From contig CAVTQZ010000001.1 in assembly GCA_963737015.1 (NCBI GenBank), forward strand, positions 2,356,001 through 2,420,000: a stretch of DNA of 64,000 nucleotides, written 5' to 3'. This document shows positions 26,234 to 35,562 of this stretch, piece after piece. The position numbers were made by a program, and so were the translations under genes. This DNA comes from CAVTQZ01 sp963737015 (GTDB lineage Bacteria; Actinomycetota; Acidimicrobiia; Acidimicrobiales; UBA8190). The first letter of the stretch is position 1; each line of letters starts with the position of its first letter. The notes under the pieces are model-generated. The model made no database searches, was not told the DNA's origin, and saw nothing but the letters and a program-made list of their open reading frames with translations.

Positions 26234-27156
26234 TGGTCACAGCCGCGGCACTGGCAGCTTGTTGCGTGACTCTATTCGGCCCGATGCCGCTGCTACTCGC
26301 CCGGGCGCGATGGCCGAGCAGGTCGCCGAGAGCGACCGTGGTGCTGTGGCAGGCGATGGGCATGGCAGGGAGCCTGGCCGCAATCGGCGCAGGATTGGCC
26401 ATAGCCGTTGCGCCGCTTCACACGAGCCTTCCTAACGGGGTCTTCCGCCTAGTGGATCGTGCGATCGCCGGCCACCCGTTATCGGGGCTCGGCCTCTACG
26501 AGGCTCTGGGGCTGACCATGGCGACCGACGTCGCGGTGGTTCTCGGCGGAGGCCTCGTGGTGACCCTCATGCGAACCGTTCGCTCCCGAGCTCGTCACCG
26601 TCGCGTCCTTGACCTCGTGAGCGAACAGAGCGACCGGTTACCCGGTGCGATGGTCCTGGACGACCGTCAACCGGTCGCCTACTGCGTTCCAGGCCTGCGG
26701 CCCCGGATCGTTCTCAGCGCAGGCGCATTGAGTGCACTCGGTTCCAACGAGCTCGAAGCCGTTGTGGCGCACGAGCGAGGGCACACTCACGCTCGCCACG
26801 ACCTGGTGATGCTCCCGTTTGCGTCCCTCATGAATCTGCTCAGCTGGATGCCTTATGCACGGCTGGCCCCCCGATCGGTGTCGACGCTCTTGGAGATGGC
26901 AGCGGACGACTTCGCATGTCGCTTTCAACACCGCCGGGTCGTGGCAGCCGCACTTGTCCATTTGGCACAGGCAGGCACCGGCTCGGTTCCTGCGTGCACG
27001 TTCGGAGCGGCGGACTCGATGGTCACCTTGAGAGTCACGCGACTCCTTCGACAAGCGCGCAACTCGCGGATCACTGGACTCGTCGCATTGATCGGGACAT
27101 ACACGGTCCTCGCGGCCCCAATCCTGGTGATCCTCGGCACACCCATGACTCACTGA
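26233..27156 (+). CDS. M56 family membrane metallopeptidase
   Basis: 307 aa with several membrane helices. The zinc motif HExxH is in VVAHERGHTHARHDLVM and the third ligand region is LLEMAADDFACR. It resembles the protease module of BlaR1 but lacks the penicillin-binding sensor, so the signal is not a beta-lactam captured by a fused domain. It is expected to relieve BlaI repression. The nearby sco1-ctaG genes suggest a copper or respiratory cue (inference). Confidence 0.88.
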   Translation: MVTAAALAACCVTLFGPMPLLLARARWPSRSPRATVVLWQAMGMAGSLAAIGAGLAIAVAPLHTSLPNGVFRLVDRAIAGHPLSGLGLYEALGLTMATDVAVVLGGGLVVTLMRTVRSRARHRRVLDLVSEQSDRLPGAMVLDDRQPVAYCVPGLRPRIVLSAGALSALGSNELEAVVAHERGHTHARHDLVMLPFASLMNLLSWMPYARLAPRSVSTLLEMAADDFACRFQHRRVVAAALVHLAQAGTGSVPACTFGAADSMVTLRVTRLLRQARNSRITGLVALIGTYTVLAAPILVILGTPMTH

Positions 27157-27991
27157 AATAGACCAGCTAGGAAGTCAAGGAGCGGTCGCGTCGGCCTGCA
27201 GTGGTCCCCTTTCGTTGGAAAGCTCGTTCCGTGCCGCTACAGAACGACGAAGCAAGTTCTCACTGAACCACAACCCGGACCGCTCCCGAATCGGCGATCT
27301 ATCGGGTAAGGGGTAGCCCAGAACGCGCGCCCCGAATGACGGCAGAGCTCGTCACCGAAGTGCCGATATGTGGCAGGGCAACGATCGCGCCAACACAACC
27401 AAGGGATTGTCTCTTTCATCCCAATCGCGTCACCGTTCGCCATTCCTACTCACCCGGTGCCAATGATCTCGAGAAGCGTTCAACAGAAGATCAGGGGTGA
27501 TCGAGGTTCGCCTTGGATAGTTGTACGAAAGTCGCCCCGACGAACGCGCATCAGTACGTACTTCACGATATAAAAGCGAACGTACTGGTACTACGTTCCT
27601 CAATGTTCCACCGCTGGTCACGGCTTTCCGGTGCGAAACCCTATTTTCAATCGACGTCCATCCGCTCGACATCTCTCATCGGGATTCTCCGGGAGTACTT
27701 GCCCGCTTGTTGTCCCAAAAAGCGCGGGCCGATACGAGTCATGGGGCGTGACAAGAGGGCGAGGTTGTTCGACGTGGAGATAGGCGGCGATATCGCCGAT
27801 TCGGGGCCGCTGCTCACGCGGGTCAACTGAAACAAGTTCTTGTCGTTCTGGCCCCGAGCAGTTCAGACGGCTGGTAGTGCTGGCACGAGCCTGATCATCA
27901 GGCTTTCCACCTTGTCCGGGATACCGGCGCGGTGAAAGCTGGATCGTGCACTGACCGGTCCGAGTTCGTGTTGCTCGTGGGAGGCTCTTAG
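27157..27991. other. Long stretch without recognisable genes
   Basis: 835 bases. No frame combines an SD with protein-like sequence. At 27280-27345 a few words (CGAATCGGCGATCTATCG) recall the dispersed repeat but are too short to call a copy. Confidence 0.4.
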
Positions 27992-28027
27992 ATGGACCAG
28001 ACCGACCCCGGTGGCGTCTCCCGTTGA
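27992..28027 (+). CDS. 11-codon leader ORF before the FtsX permease
   Basis: ATG at 27992 preceded by GGGAGG (27979-27984) encodes MDQTDPGGVSR and stops at 28025-28027, overlapping the TTG of the permease by three bases in another frame (TTGA). It may be a coupling leader or the residue of a deleted upstream gene. Confidence 0.35.
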   Translation: MDQTDPGGVSR

Positions 28028-30540
28028 GCAACGTCTTTCGGACCTCGTGGTATCGCCTCCATGCAACCTTCCGGCGCGAGTGGGGCTCGTACCTGACTAT
28101 TGCGCTACTCCTTGGTCTCCTCGGGGGCCTGGCCATGGGCTCGCTGGCGGCAGCTCGCCGAACCCAGTCTTCCTACTCCGCCCTGTTAGAAAGCACTAAC
28201 CCGTCCCAGATTGCCGTAGCCACCGCGATCGCCAACCCTGCCCTCGGCAACGGGCAGGGGTACGACCCGGCCATCGTCCGAGAGATCGCCCAACTCCCCG
28301 ACGTCACCGCCGTGGCGAGTGCGGTCGGGATGAACGCCGAACCCCTCAGTTCAGCTGGCACCCCCATCTCCACGAGTACGTACCCAGTCCAGGCAGGAAC
28401 CAGCCAAGGGAGTGTGGGTGGCGAGTACTTCCGGGCAGACCGCCTCGCCATCAAAGCGGGGCGCGCAGCTGATCCCGCCCGGGTGGACGAGTTCGTGACC
28501 TCGCCAACGGTGGCGGCGGCCTTCGGCTTCTACGTCGGAGAGATCCTCCCGATGGGGTTTTACACCAACAGCCAGACCTACTTGCCCGGATTCGGGACAC
28601 CGACGGTGAAGCCTTACCGACGGATCAACATGCGGCTTGTTGGGATAGGACTGCCGGTGACGGAGATTGTTACCGACGACGTCGATACGGGTGGCGCTCT
28701 GGGCTATTTCACCCCAGCCCTGACCCACCAGCTGCTCGGCTGCTGTGTCAACTACACCGAGACCGCGATCAGGGTGGCAGGATCGGACCAGGTTGCCGGG
28801 GTGGAAGACGACATAACAAGAGCCTCACCCGGCGGCATCCCTCCCGGATTCTCAGCCACAGGGCAGGCGGAGGAAGGGAAAGCCGACCGAGCGATCAAGC
28901 CGCTCTCGATCGCTCTCGGCGTCTTTGGGGGGATCACCGCTCTGGCGGCCCTCTTGATCGCAGTGCAGTTCGTTGGTCGGCATTTGCGCCGGCGTAGGCA
29001 GGAATCGGGAGTACTGCGAGCACTCGGTGCCGACTCCGCGACCCTCGCTACCGACGCCCTCATCGGCGTTCTTGGCGCCGTCGCCGTCGGGTCGCTGCTT
29101 TCCGTCGGCGTGGCGGTTTCTCTTTCGCCGCTTAGTCCACTCGGCCCGATTCGGCCCTTCTACCCGACTCCCGGAATCTCTTTCGACTGGACCGTTCTCG
29201 GCGGTGGGTTCGGGGTCATCTTTGTCGGCCTTGCTCTTGCCGCCATAGGGCTCGCCATTCGCAATTCGCCCGAGCGGGTGGCGCGCCGTCAGCGGTTTGC
29301 AGCCAAGAGTTCGACCTTGTTGCGCAGCGACGGAATGCTAGGTCTGCCAGCTCCAGCGGCGACCGGCCTCCGATTTGCCCTTCAGGGTGGCGACAAGATC
29401 GACACCGCGCCGATGCGATCAGCGATCGTTGGCGCCGCGTTGGCGGCGATCGTGCTGATTGCCACGGTCACCTTCGGTGCCAGTTTGGACCATCTCGTTT
29501 CGACCCCTCGACTCTACGGATGGAACTGGAGCTACGCCCTCTCGGGTGGAGGCGGCGGCGGGGGCGGGGACATCCCGGGACAACAGGCAGCGACATTGCT
29601 GGCCCATGACCACTACCTCTCGGCCTACTCGGCCGTTTACTTGGTCAGCGTCATCGTCGACGGCCAGGACGTCCCGGTGATCAGCACGACTCCCGGCGCC
29701 AGGGTCCAGCCCCCGCTCCTGCACGGCCACGATCTCGAACAATCTGACGAGATCGTCTTGGGTGCACTGACCTTGGCGTCGCTGCACAAAAGGCTCGGCG
29801 ATGCGGTCACCGTTTCCAGCGGAGCGGGCGGGTCGCACCTCCTTCGCATCGTGGGCGTGGCCACGATGCCCGCGATCGGCGGCAGCGGCGTCCTTCATCT
29901 CGAAATGGGCACGGGTGCCGTAGTCGCCAGTTCGCTGATCCCGGCAACAGAGCGCAACCCGTTCAACGACCCGGAGACTGGCCCAGAGGCCTATTTCGTC
30001 GACGTGCGCCCGAGGGTCAACCCGCTGGCGGCCCGGCGCTCGCTGGAGGGGATGACCGCTCCCCTCTCTAACGCCTACAACTTCGGCGTGGTCGTCCAGT
30101 CGGTGCTCCGTCCGGCCGAGATCGTGGATTACCGATCGATGGGAACCACGCCGGCCATCTTGGGGGCGTCTCTCGGAGCGGCAGCCATCGCCGCGCTTGG
30201 CCTCACGCTCCTTGACTCGGTGCGTCGTCGACGTCGGGACCTGGCAGTACTCAAAATCCTCGGCTTTACCCGCTCCCAGTTGGGAGTAGTCGTCGCCTGG
30301 CAGTCGAACGTGGCCGTGGCCATCGGAACGCTCGTGGGCATCCCAGTCGGCATTGCGGTCGGTCGAACGTTATGGGACCTCTTTGCCGATGAGATCAATG
30401 CGGTCCCCTCCCCGGCTGTCCCAGTTGTCCTGATAATCCTCATCGGACTCGGGGCCATCGCGCTCGCCAATGTCATGGCCGCTATTCCGGGGCGTATTGC
30501 TGCCCGCACTCCAGCCGCGCTGCTCTTGCGAACGGAATGA
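28024..30540 (+). CDS. FtsX-like ABC transporter permease (orphan)
   Basis: 838 aa. One N-terminal helix (SYLTIALLLGLLGGLAMGSLAAA) and a large extracytoplasmic domain precede a three-helix FtsX module (about 290-410). After a second extracytoplasmic domain comes a C-terminal FtsX module (about 705-835) with VRRRRRDLAVLKILGFTRSQL, the MacB-type coupling motif. A Gly run sits near residue 510. The expected ATP-binding subunit gene is absent on both sides. The TTG start is coupled to the short leader ORF. Confidence 0.85.
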   Translation: MSNVFRTSWYRLHATFRREWGSYLTIALLLGLLGGLAMGSLAAARRTQSSYSALLESTNPSQIAVATAIANPALGNGQGYDPAIVREIAQLPDVTAVASAVGMNAEPLSSAGTPISTSTYPVQAGTSQGSVGGEYFRADRLAIKAGRAADPARVDEFVTSPTVAAAFGFYVGEILPMGFYTNSQTYLPGFGTPTVKPYRRINMRLVGIGLPVTEIVTDDVDTGGALGYFTPALTHQLLGCCVNYTETAIRVAGSDQVAGVEDDITRASPGGIPPGFSATGQAEEGKADRAIKPLSIALGVFGGITALAALLIAVQFVGRHLRRRRQESGVLRALGADSATLATDALIGVLGAVAVGSLLSVGVAVSLSPLSPLGPIRPFYPTPGISFDWTVLGGGFGVIFVGLALAAIGLAIRNSPERVARRQRFAAKSSTLLRSDGMLGLPAPAATGLRFALQGGDKIDTAPMRSAIVGAALAAIVLIATVTFGASLDHLVSTPRLYGWNWSYALSGGGGGGGGDIPGQQAATLLAHDHYLSAYSAVYLVSVIVDGQDVPVISTTPGARVQPPLLHGHDLEQSDEIVLGALTLASLHKRLGDAVTVSSGAGGSHLLRIVGVATMPAIGGSGVLHLEMGTGAVVASSLIPATERNPFNDPETGPEAYFVDVRPRVNPLAARRSLEGMTAPLSNAYNFGVVVQSVLRPAEIVDYRSMGTTPAILGASLGAAAIAALGLTLLDSVRRRRRDLAVLKILGFTRSQLGVVVAWQSNVAVAIGTLVGIPVGIAVGRTLWDLFADEINAVPSPAVPVVLIILIGLGAIALANVMAAIPGRIAARTPAALLLRTE

Positions 30541-30939
30541 GGTGGTTGCATCGTCTCGATGAGAGTGGCCCATTTCTTGGAGTCTCGAGTCAGCACCGAA
30601 GAACTCATCTGGGCGCATGGGATTGACCGGGAGTTCTCGCAAGAAGGAGAGCCGATCGACGGTTAGTTCACGTGCACCGTCTCATGATGAGCGAGTGAAC
30701 TTCACCGTGCGCGGTTCTCAGAGGCACTCGTCGCCTCGATGGTGTGCGACGCCGAAAACTTTGGAAACACACTCGAAGTGAGTTGGCGAACTCCCAGCTG
30801 ACCGCTGACACTCTGAGTTTGCAGCGCCCCCGGCAGTGTCGGCGTTCATGACATAGGACACCTCTGGTCACACAGCGCCCCCGGGAGTGTAGGAATTCAT
30901 GACATAGGAGACATGGCTCGTGCAGCAGCCAAAGGCCTG
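30541..30939. other. IS-flanking region with tandem repeats, no genes
   Basis: Contains two ~51-bp tandem units starting at 30822 and 30873, each beginning CAGCGCCCCCGG and ending near TCATGACATAGGA. The first 12-15 bases match the 3' end of the nearby tRNA-Arg and its flank. The rest matches the IS end motif. Confidence 0.55.
30822..30914. repeat. Two 51-bp tandem units with IS-end and tRNA-3'-end words
   Basis: TCATGACATAGGA occurs at 30846-30858 and 30898-30910, with TCAAGACATAGGA at 30942-30954 in the IS left end. A 19-bp word at 30869-30887 is identical to 32195-32213, which spans the tRNA 3' terminus. Probable scars of repeated IS481 insertions next to the attachment site. Confidence 0.6.
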
Positions 30940-32193
30940 TGTCAAGACATAGGAGACAGCTGAGTTGGAGGGTCTCCTATGGAGCAGGGGCGTTTTCTCG
31001 TCGAGTCGTATCTGAAAGAAGGCCGTTCAGTTGCGGAGCTCGCAAAGGCTCACGAGGTAAGTCGGGGCTGGATCTACAAAATCCTCGCCCGCTACCGAAG
31101 AGAGGGCTGGGCGGGAGTCGAGTCCCGGTCGCGTCGTCCTCATCGCTCGCCGACGCGGATATCTGATCTCTACGAGGACGAGATCGTCACTTTGAGAAAG
31201 CAGCTCCTAGAAGCCGGCTTCGACGCGGGGGCTCAGACGATCCACTATCACCTCTCCAAACGTCACAAGAAGGTGCCTTCGGTCTCCACGATCTGGAGGG
31301 TGCTGTCGGCGAGGGGCTTTGTGACCCCGCAGCCGCACAAGAGGCCGAAGAGCTCCTACAAGCGCTTCGTCGCGGAGCTTCCCAACGAGTGTTGGCAGGC
31401 AGACGTCACCCACGTCGAGATATCTGACGGGTCGTCGCTCGAGGTGTTGAACATCATCGACGACCACTCCAGGTTGTGCGTGGCCTCCAGGGCCTTTGTC
31501 ACCACCCGCTCGGTCGACGTGGTGCGGACACTTCACAATTCAGCAGAAAAGTGGGGATTTCCGGCCTCGTTTCTCTCGGACAACGGGGCGATCTTCACCG
31601 CCTCCTATGTCGAGGGGGTGTCGGCGATGGAGGCGGAGTTGCTCTCGCTCGGAATCAAGGTGAAGCACTCGAGGCCCTACCATCCGCAGACCTGCGGAAA
31701 GGTAGAGCGCTACCACCAAACTGTGAAGAAGTTCCTCGCCGCCCAGGAATCGATCGAGAACAAGAAGCAACTGCAGCGTGACCTCGATCGCTTCGTCGCG
31801 TACTACAACGAGGTGCGTCCTCACCGCGCCATCAAGCGGAAGACACCGCTCGAGGCGTTCGAGGCGCGCATCAAGGCGCATCCGATAGGGCCGAAGATCG
31901 ATTGCGAGGGATATCGCGTCCCGGCGCGACAAGGTGGACCGGTCAGGGCAAGTGACACTCAGATATAGAGGCAAGTTGCGACACATAAAAGTGGGAAGGG
32001 CCTACACGGGCTGGCGTGTGATCATGCTGGTCGCCGGGCGTGACGTGCGGATCCTCGGGCTAGACGGCTCGCCGCTCAGGAGGCTCAGGATCGACCCAAC
32101 GAAGGACTACCAGCGGCTGCCCTGAACAGGGCCTTTCTGTGTCTACGATGTCTCGCGACATCTGAGAGGAGCTGTCTCCGATGTCTCGCGACA
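30940..32193 (+). mobile_element. IS481 family insertion sequence
   Basis: About 1.25 kb. Left end 30940-30961 and right end 32170-32193 are inverted repeats of each other (AGCTGTCTCC-N-ATGTCT core). It carries one transposase gene. The right end lies eight bases from the tRNA-Arg 3' end, inside the proposed island boundary. No clean target duplication is identifiable because similar words are repeated on the left. Confidence 0.8.
30979..32125 (+). CDS. IS481 family transposase (frameshifted near the C-terminus)
   Basis: Main frame 30979-31968. HTH (LAKAHEVSRGWIYKILARYR), then an rve/DDE domain with D in CWQADVTHVEI, D in FLSDNGAIFTA and E in GKVERYHQTVKKFL. The family C-terminal segment (SRRDKVDRSGQVTLRYRGKL to DYQRLP) continues in another register up to 32125. 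One extra C near 31919-31921 (GTCCCGG) breaks the frame. The product is probably truncated after the catalytic domain, unless this is an indel error. Confidence 0.85.
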
Positions 32194-32201
32194 CCACACA
32201 G

Positions 32202-32274
32202 CGCCCCCGGGAGGATTCGAACCTCCGACGCACGGTTTAGGAAACCGACGCTCTATCCTCTGAGCTACGGGGGC
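32202..32274 (-). tRNA. tRNA-Arg(CCT)
   Basis: 73 nt, read from the complement. The acceptor stem GCCCCCG pairs with CGGGGGC, and the D-arm is AGCTCAGAGGATAGAGC. The anticodon loop is TTTCCTAAA within a CGG...CCG stem, giving anticodon CCT (reads AGG). The T-arm is GGAGG-TTCGAAT-CCTCC and the discriminator is G. CCA is not encoded. Its 3' half is duplicated at 14053-14095. Confidence 0.95.
32209..32243 (-). repeat. Probable attR inside tRNA-Arg
   Basis: The 35 bases identical to 14061-14095. Because this copy lies within the complete tRNA, the tRNA gene remains functional after the proposed integration. Confidence 0.7.
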
Positions 32275-32421
32275 TGAAGGGGTCCAAGACCATATCTAGT
32301 CTTTCATGAGCTTCCGCCTTTCGAGGACTGTTACACCTCTGTCGTAACCTCTCATTTACGCCTTCGAGGCCGGCGTTATGGCCTTCTTCAAATTCGAAAT
32401 GCCCACCGCGGAGGCCCTGAG

Positions 32422-33573
32422 TTGTCGCTCCCGCCTGTCAATGCCACCGATACCTGGATTGAAAAGATCTCTCGATCTGATCCCAATCAGTTCTCCGGTG
32501 CCGATTGTGCACTGATCTCAGAAAAGCTCGCCGAAGCCGAGAAGATCTGTGCCGGGGTGCGCCTTTTGTTTTGTGAACGCGCCGTGGCTGAAAGTGCCTA
32601 CAGCACTCGGGGTTTCAAGGATGGCCCATCTTGGATGGCGCACCACGCAGGATCGACGTCGAGCCAGGCCCGCCAGGCACTTGAGACCGCAAAGAAACTC
32701 CAGGACTGCCCGAGGACGAAAAAGGCGCTTCTGCACGGAGACGTTTCGGTCGCCCAGGCACAAGAGATCACGAGGGCCGAGGCAGACACCCCTGGAGCCG
32801 AGATCCATCTCCTCAAGGTCGCTCGCCGGGCCGATCTCTCCAAGGTCAGAGACGAAGCCAAAGAGCACAAGCTTCAAAACACAGATCCTTCAGAGCTTCA
32901 CCGGAAGCAAGATGCGGCCAGATGCTTCCGCCACTGGCAGGACCGCCTCGGCATGGTCTGTTTCGCGGGTGCCCTCCCTCCCGTAAAGGGCGTCCCCTTC
33001 ATCCGTCGTCTCGAGGCCGACGCGAGGCGCATCCACGACGACGCTAAAAAGAAAGACCAAAGCGCTTCGTTCGAAGCTCACGCGGCGGATGCCTTCTGCC
33101 AAATGGTCTCGGGCAAGGGTAAGAGCTCATCGGGCCGCGCGGATCTGGTAATCGTTTGTGACCTCTTCGCTTACAGGAGAGGTCACGCTCACAGAGATGA
33201 GGCCTGTCACATCCTCGGTGGAGGTCCGATACCAGTCGATGTTGCCCGGGAGCTCTCCAAGGACGCATTTATAAAGACTGTGCTCCACGACGGAATCGAG
33301 ATACACACCGTGAAGCACTTCGGTCGCTACCTGCCCGCGGTCCTCAGAACGGCCCTCGAGCTGGGCCCCCCTCCGAGGTTCAACGGTGCCACTTGCACCG
33401 ACTGCGGAAGCTGCTTCGGTCTCGAGTTCGACCACGTCAACCCGGTCGCCAACAGAGGACCGACCCAATTCTCGAACCTGAAGGCGCGATGCTGGCGGGA
33501 CCACCACGAGAAGACCGAGCGAGACCGCAAGGCGGGACTTCTCGGCAGAGATGCGCGAAAGCGATCGCCGTAG
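32422..33573 (+). CDS. DUF222/HNH endonuclease family protein
   Basis: 383 aa. N-terminal DUF222-like helical domain (LLHGDVSVAQAQEITRAEAD) and a C-terminal HNH domain: CTDCGSCFGLEFDHVNPVANRGPT...NLKARCWRDHHEKTERDR, with both Cys pairs and the DH pair. These multi-copy actinobacterial proteins are often linked to mobile DNA (the 13E12 repeat type) and their cellular role is unclear. TTG start, with GGAGG ~8 bases upstream. It lies just beyond the island edge. Confidence 0.85.
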   Translation: MSLPPVNATDTWIEKISRSDPNQFSGADCALISEKLAEAEKICAGVRLLFCERAVAESAYSTRGFKDGPSWMAHHAGSTSSQARQALETAKKLQDCPRTKKALLHGDVSVAQAQEITRAEADTPGAEIHLLKVARRADLSKVRDEAKEHKLQNTDPSELHRKQDAARCFRHWQDRLGMVCFAGALPPVKGVPFIRRLEADARRIHDDAKKKDQSASFEAHAADAFCQMVSGKGKSSSGRADLVIVCDLFAYRRGHAHRDEACHILGGGPIPVDVARELSKDAFIKTVLHDGIEIHTVKHFGRYLPAVLRTALELGPPPRFNGATCTDCGSCFGLEFDHVNPVANRGPTQFSNLKARCWRDHHEKTERDRKAGLLGRDARKRSP

Positions 33574-33849
33574 CCTCAAAGGCATCGCCATCCTCCACGC
33601 GCAACTGCCACGATGCGACACGCTCTGCGCACGCGACCTTCGGCCCGGAAAAAGCGCTCGGCCGCCCACGGACACAGCCCTCCAGCCGGGGTCGCCTTTT
33701 GCCCGACCCGGCCGAAACGAGGTGGTTCGGTCGCTGCGCGCTGGCTACGGTCGGTCCGCCCGCCAACGGAGTGGCGGAGGAGAGCGAGGGTCGTGTGGCC
33801 GGACGGCATCGCCAGGCGAGCCGGCGGATTCACGAAAAGGAGCGAACAC

Positions 33850-34248
33850 ATGGGCAGGGCCCGGGAGATGTCCGAGAGGTCGATGGCGATGACGGAGGCC
33901 AAGGACCGTGAGGGCTGGCTGGCCCTGTTCGCAGACGACGGGGTCGTGGAGGACCCCGTTGGCCCCTCCTTGTTCGATCCGGAGGGAAAGGGCCATCGAG
34001 GTAAGGAGGAGATAGCGCTCTTCTACGACAACGTCATCTCGCAGAGCGAGGCCCTCAAATTCACCATCCGCCAGTCGATCGAGTGCGGTGACGAAGTGGC
34101 GAACATCGGTGAGATCCGCATCACCCTGCCTGGGAACCAGGTCGGAACCGTCGAGCTGGCCAACATCTACAAGGTGAACGGCCAGGGCAAGCTCGTGTCG
34201 CTCCGGTCCTTCTGGGAGCAGGACAAGCTGAAGTTCTCCGCGGACTGA
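33850..34248 (+). CDS. NTF2-like (SnoaL/ketosteroid isomerase-fold) protein
   Basis: 132 aa. Pattern AMTEAKDREGWLALFADDGVVEDPVGPSLFDPEGKGHRGKEEIALFYDNVI is typical of the cone-shaped NTF2-like fold used by delta5-3-ketosteroid isomerases and polyketide cyclases. A potential catalytic Asp is in VVEDPVGP. AAAGGAG precedes the ATG by seven bases. It lies 2.2 kb from the CoA-ester cluster and could act on its substrates (inference). Confidence 0.8.
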   Translation: MGRAREMSERSMAMTEAKDREGWLALFADDGVVEDPVGPSLFDPEGKGHRGKEEIALFYDNVISQSEALKFTIRQSIECGDEVANIGEIRITLPGNQVGTVELANIYKVNGQGKLVSLRSFWEQDKLKFSAD

Positions 34249-34291
34249 GAAGGCAACTCCAGTCGGGTCGAGACTTGGACGGCGGCCGCTC

Positions 34292-34795
34292 TTGACTCAG
34301 CCCATGGGCGCGCGACGGCCGGTTCGCGAGGCTCACCCCTCTGAATACGCACATCTTCGCGACGTGGAGCGGGCATCGGAAGCGCTCTTCACTGAGGTCG
34401 GCATCGGACCGTTCTCAGAGTCCGAGGATGAGAATCACCTGCCCGACGCTGCGGTCGTCCTGGTCTCGGGCGATCCACCGGCGGGGTTCGCCTGCGTGGG
34501 GATCGTCGACGGTACGGCCCACCTCTGGCAGCTGTCAGTGCTCCCGGCCACGGGACGGCGGGGTCTCGGCAGCGCTCTGCTCGACGCGGCCTGCGAGTGG
34601 GCCCGCACGGAGGGCTACCGGTCTGTCACCCTGACGACGTTCAGGGACGTCCCCTGGAACGCGCCTTTCTATCGATCCAGAGGTTTCGAGATAATCGACC
34701 GCCTGGCCCCCGGCTTGGCGGAGGTCCGGGAGCACGAGAGGGCGATCGGCGACGATGCCTTAGGGCCTCGCGTCGCGATGATCAAAATCCTCTGA
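34292..34795 (+). CDS. GNAT family N-acetyltransferase
   Basis: 167 aa. The acetyl-CoA binding motif A is WQLSVLPATGRRGLGSALLDAACEWA, followed by VTLTTFRDVPWNAPFYRSRGFEII, as in Acetyltransf_1. Start TTG 34292, with ATG 34304 as an alternative. The substrate is unknown. Confidence 0.87.
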   Translation: MTQPMGARRPVREAHPSEYAHLRDVERASEALFTEVGIGPFSESEDENHLPDAAVVLVSGDPPAGFACVGIVDGTAHLWQLSVLPATGRRGLGSALLDAACEWARTEGYRSVTLTTFRDVPWNAPFYRSRGFEIIDRLAPGLAEVREHERAIGDDALGPRVAMIKIL

Positions 34796-34883
34796 CCCGG
34801 TTTCGCATTGCTCTCCAAATTTTTCGTAGGAATTCGCTTTCGACCTCTTCACCGCGTCACAGCGCCACGCCATTATTACGAGC

Positions 34884-35420
34884 ATGCAGAGCAGTTGGGC
34901 CCGACGGCCTTCTCGACCCGAGGTGGAGGTCCGAACAAGTCCGAGGCGCAGGAAAACGGCGAGCGCCTTCTGGCAGGACGGACGGGTGGTCGTCGTGCTC
35001 CCCCCACGAATCCCACGAGAGGACAGGGTCGAGCTCGTCGAGGGCCTCGTCCGCCGGGTCCTCGCGCAGCGGCCGCATCTCTCGACCTCCGATCGAGACC
35101 TCGCCGTCCGGTCGGCGTCACTCGCTGACCGTTACCTCGACGGGGTCCGTCCGAGCTCCATCCGCTGGGTCTCGAACCAGCAGCGGCGCTGGGGGTCGTG
35201 CACCTCCCGGACCCGGGAGATTCGGATCTCGGACCGGCTGCGCGTGGTGCCCGGCTGGGTCCTCGACGCAGTCCTGGTCCATGAGCTGGCCCATCTGATC
35301 GAGCCCACCCACTCGGCCCGCTTCAAGCGTCTGGCGAGCCGCTTTCCCCGGACCGAGGAGGCAGATGTCTATCTCGCCGGCTTCACACTCGGGCTCGAAC
35401 AGGCCCACTCCTCGTACTGA
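34884..35420 (+). CDS. YgjP-like (DUF45) metallopeptidase-domain protein
   Basis: 178 aa. Zinc motif HELAH in LDAVLVHELAHLIEPTHSARFKRLASRFPR, plus the family block QQRRWGSCTSRTREIRISDRLRVVPGW. Related to SprT and M48 folds. Some family members are described as UTP pyrophosphatases or proteases, so the activity is uncertain. No signal peptide. Confidence 0.87.
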   Translation: MQSSWARRPSRPEVEVRTSPRRRKTASAFWQDGRVVVVLPPRIPREDRVELVEGLVRRVLAQRPHLSTSDRDLAVRSASLADRYLDGVRPSSIRWVSNQQRRWGSCTSRTREIRISDRLRVVPGWVLDAVLVHELAHLIEPTHSARFKRLASRFPRTEEADVYLAGFTLGLEQAHSSY

Positions 35421-35562
35421 GGCCCCGCCCGGTAGGCGAATGTCCTTGTCGTAAGCCCCCCGCGAGGTGACGGCAGTCTCGTCGTTCCTCCACGGAGCAG
35501 GCCGGGAGCGAGCCCGGGCCAAGAAAAAGCCGACCCTGCTTGGAAGAAAGGTGGGAGGTCCC

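Larger units (their letters stand above)
14053..32243. mobile_element. Putative tRNA-Arg-integrated genomic island (about 18.1 kb)
   Basis: Bounded by direct repeats of the tRNA-Arg(CCT) 3' end (14061-14095 and 32209-32243, 18,148 bp apart). The interior differs from the flanks: sparse genes, several stretches of 0.3-0.9 kb without coding potential, broken genes, a dispersed repeat not seen outside, and an IS481 copy. No integrase, relaxase or phage gene is recognisable, so it would be an old, decayed element. Its identity rests on the repeats and content, not on a detected recombinase. Confidence 0.65.

Noticed and set aside
32422..33573. HNH/DUF222 gene as the island's own mobilisation gene
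   Set aside because: It lies outside the attachment repeats, and this family is common in ordinary actinobacterial chromosomes.
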